Shown piece by piece: positions 60,619-64,000 of a stretch of 64,000 nt of DNA. Within the stretch, counting starts at the first letter, position 1, and every line of letters starts with the position of its first letter. The position numbers and the translations under genes were made by a program. A model generated the notes under the pieces. That model was not told where the DNA came from. It saw only the letters and a list, made by a program, of their open reading frames with translations, and ran no database searches. The stretch covers positions 18,539-82,538 of the forward strand of contig JAHIWG010000012.1 of the NCBI GenBank assembly GCA_018816345.1. The letters are read 5' to 3'. Source of the DNA: Spirochaetota bacterium (lineage in GTDB: Bacteria > Spirochaetota > Spirochaetia > Treponematales > UBA12059).

Positions 60619-61436
60619 CGGCCTACGGATTAGAGCTCGACTCGATAGTATTCGCCTACCCCGACGGAGAGCGTAAGACGACGGCTAGCCCGTCCGGAGA
60701 TCGCCTGGCCGGAGGCGGCGCCGATACCCAGAGCCCGCCCGTCCTCGACGGCGCGAGCCTGGGCGTGGCGCCAGGCGCGAAGGTAGGCATCCTGGGAGCG
60801 AACGGATCGGGCAAGTCAACGCTCCTGGGCATAATAGCCGGCCTCCACGAGCCCCGCGCCGGGACGGTACGCGTAGGCGATATCCTCGTCGCCAAGAAGA
60901 CGCTCAAGGCGGCCCGGCTAAGGCTGGGCTTCGTCTTCCAGGATCCCGACGACCAGCTCTTCACGGGCAGCGTCTACGACGACGTGGCGTTCGGCCCGAG
61001 GAACGCCGGGCTCTCCGACGCCGAGGTGAGGGAGCGCGTCGAATCGGCCCTCGCTACCGTCGGCATCCCCGAGCTCGCGGAAAGGCCTCCTTTCAGGCTG
61101 TCGGGCGGAGAGAAGCGCATGGCGGCCATCGCTACCGTCCTCTCGATGGATCCCGGCATACTGGTCCTGGACGAGCCGAGCGCGGCCCTCGATCCCAAGG
61201 CCAGGAGGCGCCTCATACGGCTGCTATCGGGACTGCCTCAGACAGTCGTCATAGCGACCCACGACCTCGACCTCGCGCTCGACGTCTGCGGCCGGGCCGC
61301 CATCCTGCACGCCGGCCGGGTAGAGGCCTATGGAGACTCGCGGGCCGTACTGGGCGACGCGGCCCTCCTCGAACGATGCGGGCTGGAGCCGCCGCTCTCG
61401 TCGGGCTCGTGCGCGATCTGCGGCCGACGCCCCTAG
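60615..61436 (+). CDS. ECF transporter ATP-binding protein (CbiO/NikO)
   Basis: GANGSGKSTLLG, QDPDDQLFTGSVYDDVAFGP, LSGGEKRMAAIA. Confidence 0.93.
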   Translation: MTAYGLELDSIVFAYPDGERKTTASPSGDRLAGGGADTQSPPVLDGASLGVAPGAKVGILGANGSGKSTLLGIIAGLHEPRAGTVRVGDILVAKKTLKAARLRLGFVFQDPDDQLFTGSVYDDVAFGPRNAGLSDAEVRERVESALATVGIPELAERPPFRLSGGEKRMAAIATVLSMDPGILVLDEPSAALDPKARRRLIRLLSGLPQTVVIATHDLDLALDVCGRAAILHAGRVEAYGDSRAVLGDAALLERCGLEPPLSSGSCAICGRRP

Positions 61437-61493
61437 ACTGAGGCGAACCCGTGCTATACTGGACAGGCCGAGGAGCCACCATGAGGATGCCAT

Positions 61494-62315
61494 ATGAACC
61501 TGCTCGATAAGGAAGCGGCGCTCGTCTCTACGCTTCGAGGATACGGCTCGGTAGCCGTCGCGCTCTCGGGCGGAGTCGACTCGAGCTACCTCTGCGCCGT
61601 CGCGGGCGCGGCCCTGGGAGACAGCGCCATAGCGATTACCATAGCCTCGCCGTTGATGCCCAGGAACGAGGGCGACGACGCCTGCCGCGCGGCGGGTCTC
61701 GCGGGCGTCCGCCATATCGTCCTGGCCGAGCAGGGCATACCCGACGCCGTGGCCGCCAATCCCCCCGACCGATGCTATCACTGCAAGAAGCTCGAGATGG
61801 GGGCTATCGCCGCCGCCGCCGCCGAGCGCGGCGTCCTCGTCGTCGCGGAGGGCTCGAACCTCGACGACCTGTCCGACTACCGTCCCGGCAGGAGGGCGAC
61901 CGCCGAGCTCGGCGTCCGCTCGCCGCTCGCAGACTCGGGCCTAACGAAAGCCGAGATACGCGAGCTTTCCCGGATCCGCGGCCTGCCGACCTGGGACAAG
62001 CCGGCCTTCGCCTGCCTCGCGTCGCGCATCCCCTACGGAGAGCGCCTCGAGCCGGCCAAGCTGGCGCGCGTCGAGGCGGCCGAGGCCTACCTCCGCGAGC
62101 GAGGCTTCCGCCAGTTCCGCGTCCGAAGCCACGGGGACACCGCCCGTATAGAGTTGGCGCCCGAGGAACGCGGGAAGCTGTTCGACGAGGGAGCCCTCGA
62201 CGAGACGTCCAAGAGGCTCAAGGAGCTCGGCTTCGCCTACGTCTGCATGGAGCTGGAAGGCTACCGCATGGGAAGCCTCAATAGGGTCCTGGATCCCGAA
62301 AGGATTATGAAATGA
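61494..62315 (+). CDS. larE: ATP-dependent sacrificial sulfur transferase
   Basis: VALSGGVDSSYL PP-loop; NPPDRCYHCKKLE; EGSNLDDLSDYRPGRRA; ACLASRIPYGE. Confidence 0.94.
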   Translation: MNLLDKEAALVSTLRGYGSVAVALSGGVDSSYLCAVAGAALGDSAIAITIASPLMPRNEGDDACRAAGLAGVRHIVLAEQGIPDAVAANPPDRCYHCKKLEMGAIAAAAAERGVLVVAEGSNLDDLSDYRPGRRATAELGVRSPLADSGLTKAEIRELSRIRGLPTWDKPAFACLASRIPYGERLEPAKLARVEAAEAYLRERGFRQFRVRSHGDTARIELAPEERGKLFDEGALDETSKRLKELGFAYVCMELEGYRMGSLNRVLDPERIMK

Positions 62316-63652
62316 AGGAAAGCGTCCTCTACTACGACTGCTTCTCGGGCATCTCCGGCGACATGAACCTCGCCGCCCTCATAGGCCTCGGCGTCCCCGA
62401 GGATCACCTCCGCGCCGAGCTCGGCAAGCTCGGGCTCGACGGCTGGGCGCTGCGCGTTACCCGCGACTCGAAGCACGGCATCTTCGGCCTGCGCGTCGAC
62501 ATAGACCTCGACGGCGAGCGCGGGCACGAGCATCACCACGAAAAAGAGCATCATCACGATCATGATCACGACCACATGCACGATCATGATCACGGACATG
62601 AGCACGATCATGATCACGGACATGAGCACGAACTCCCTACTCAGGAAGGACACGGGCACCGCAGGCTCCGCGACGTCAAGGCCCTCATCGAGGCCAGCGC
62701 GCTGGGGCAGCGCGTCAAGGCGACGGCCGTATCGATATTCGGGGTGCTGGCCGAGGCCGAGGGCGCGGTCCACGGCATGCCCGCGTCGGAGGTCAGTTTC
62801 CACGAGGTCGGGGCCGTCGATTCCATCGTCGACATAGTCGGCGCGGCCATATGCCTCGAGTACCTCAAGCCCGACGTCGTGATGGCCTCCACGGTAGAGC
62901 TAGGCGGAGGCTTCGTCCGATGCCAGCACGGCCTCATCCCGGTGCCGGCGCCGGCCGTCGTCGAGGCGCTCAAGGGCGTGCCCGCCAAGAGCGGCGCGGC
63001 GCCCTTCGAGACGACGACCCCGACGGGCGCGGCCGTGCTCGCGACGACCGTAGACGAGTTCTCGGACGACAAGCGCTTCTCGGTCGTCAGGACCGCCTAC
63101 GGCGTGGGCCACCGCGACATGGACATACCCAACCTCCTGCGCGTCTTCTGGGCCGAGCGCGACGCCCCGCCCAAGACGGTCAAGAAGGCGAGCTACGACC
63201 TGAGGCGCGCGTCCCTCCCCGAGACCCGCGGCGTCGTGGTCGAGTGCAACATCGACGACATGAACCCCGAGCTGCACGGCCACGTGATGGACGCGCTCTT
63301 CGAGGCGGGGGCCGACGACGTATGGATAACGCCTATAGTGATGAAGAAGTCCAGGTCGGCCATAACCCTCTCCGCCCTCTGCTCCGAGGCGGCCGAGGGG
63401 GCCGTGTCATCGGCGATGCTAGCCGAGACGACGAGCTTCGGCCTGCGCCGTTACGAGGCCAGGAAGACGGCCCTCGAGCGCTCCGTCGCCACGGTCGCCA
63501 CGAGCCTCGGCAACGTACGCGTTAAGTCGGCCGTTTCGGGCGACAGGGTCGTCAGGACCAAGCCCGAGTACGAGGACGTGAAGGCCCTCGCGGCCGCCAA
63601 CGGCCTGGCGCTCGTGGACGCGTACGACATAGTGCGAAAGGAACTGGGCTAG
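62312..63652 (+). CDS. larC: Nickel insertion protein
   Basis: YYDCFSGISGDMNLAALIGLGV; His-rich region; SFHEVGAVDSIVDIVG; CNIDDMNPELHGHVMD. Confidence 0.95.
   Translation: MKESVLYYDCFSGISGDMNLAALIGLGVPEDHLRAELGKLGLDGWALRVTRDSKHGIFGLRVDIDLDGERGHEHHHEKEHHHDHDHDHMHDHDHGHEHDHDHGHEHELPTQEGHGHRRLRDVKALIEASALGQRVKATAVSIFGVLAEAEGAVHGMPASEVSFHEVGAVDSIVDIVGAAICLEYLKPDVVMASTVELGGGFVRCQHGLIPVPAPAVVEALKGVPAKSGAAPFETTTPTGAAVLATTVDEFSDDKRFSVVRTAYGVGHRDMDIPNLLRVFWAERDAPPKTVKKASYDLRRASLPETRGVVVECNIDDMNPELHGHVMDALFEAGADDVWITPIVMKKSRSAITLSALCSEAAEGAVSSAMLAETTSFGLRRYEARKTALERSVATVATSLGNVRVKSAVSGDRVVRTKPEYEDVKALAAANGLALVDAYDIVRKELG
62557..62628 (+). repeat. 3 x 24-bp tandem repeat encoding the LarC His-rich region
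   Basis: cgatcatgatcacggacatgagca twice exactly (62581-62628), preceded by an imperfect copy. Confidence 0.9.
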
Positions 63653-63655
63653 GCC

Positions 63656-64000
63656 ATGGACGAGCGCATGCTCTCGGAGATACTGGAAGGCTATAAGGAC
63701 GGCTCCCTCGACCTCGGCTCCGCGCTCGCGAGGCTCGAGGACTATCCGGAGGCCGATCTCGGCTTCGCGCGGCTCGACACCCAGCGCGCCTTCCGCGTCG
63801 GCTTCCCCGAGGTGGTCTACTGCGCGGGCAAGAGCGACGGCCACCTGCGCGCCATCCTGGAGCGGCTCCTCTCGCTCGGGGGGCCCCTGCTAGCGACCAG
63901 GGCCGGCCGGGAGCAGTTCGAGTCGGTCCGGGACCTGTCGCCCGAGCTGTCCTACGATCCCGGCTCGAGGACGATCACCGCGCGCCGCCCCGCGCCCCCC
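63656..64000 (+). CDS. larB: NPN cofactor biosynthesis carboxylase/hydrolase (partial)
   Basis: MDERMLSEILEGYKDGSLDLGSALARLEDYPEADLGFARLDTQRAFRVGFPEVVYCAGKS, typical LarB N-terminus; runs off right edge. Confidence 0.87.
   Translation, partial: MDERMLSEILEGYKDGSLDLGSALARLEDYPEADLGFARLDTQRAFRVGFPEVVYCAGKSDGHLRAILERLLSLGGPLLATRAGREQFESVRDLSPELSYDPGSRTITARRPAPP

Noticed and set aside
62557-62628. Short regularly spaced repeats considered as CRISPR
   Set aside because: 24-bp head-to-tail repeats without spacers, in frame within larC.

Overview
High-GC bacterial chromosome segment, probably from a spirochaete (inferred from gene content and relaxed lipoboxes; not proven). It is gene-dense and I see no IS elements, phage genes or CRISPR array. 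Recognisable blocks, left to right: lysine-fermentation genes (kce partial, kdd); lipoproteins and a PEGA-repeat protein; Hsp20 behind a sigma-54-like promoter; an oppABCDF operon; a soluble chemoreceptor fused to a solute-binding domain; a CRP/TetR/oxidoreductase block; a UbiD-UbiA-UbiX set; a transglutaminase/TPR protein next to a 1852-aa Ig-like repeat protein; a nitrate/sulfonate/taurine-type ABC transporter; a HisKA_2-type sensor kinase; a membrane LuxR-type regulator; a radical SAM protein; an RRM protein; tRNA-Glu and tRNA-Gln next to dus; an ankyrin protein with a TIR-like N-terminus; azlCD behind a putative attenuator; cysK-luxS-thiF; topA; and a nickel block (NikMN-Q-O type transporter plus larE, larC, larB) running off the right edge. 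The most unusual non-coding signal is that both tRNA transcription units end in a quasi-palindrome: a bidirectional terminator hairpin flanked by the tRNA 3' end on one side and an inverted copy of the same tRNA 3' fragment, starting at the T-loop, on the other. The tRNA-Ala locus also carries a direct repeat of its 3' end and a perfect 15-bp hairpin. All calls come from reading sequence only; no database or folding search was run.
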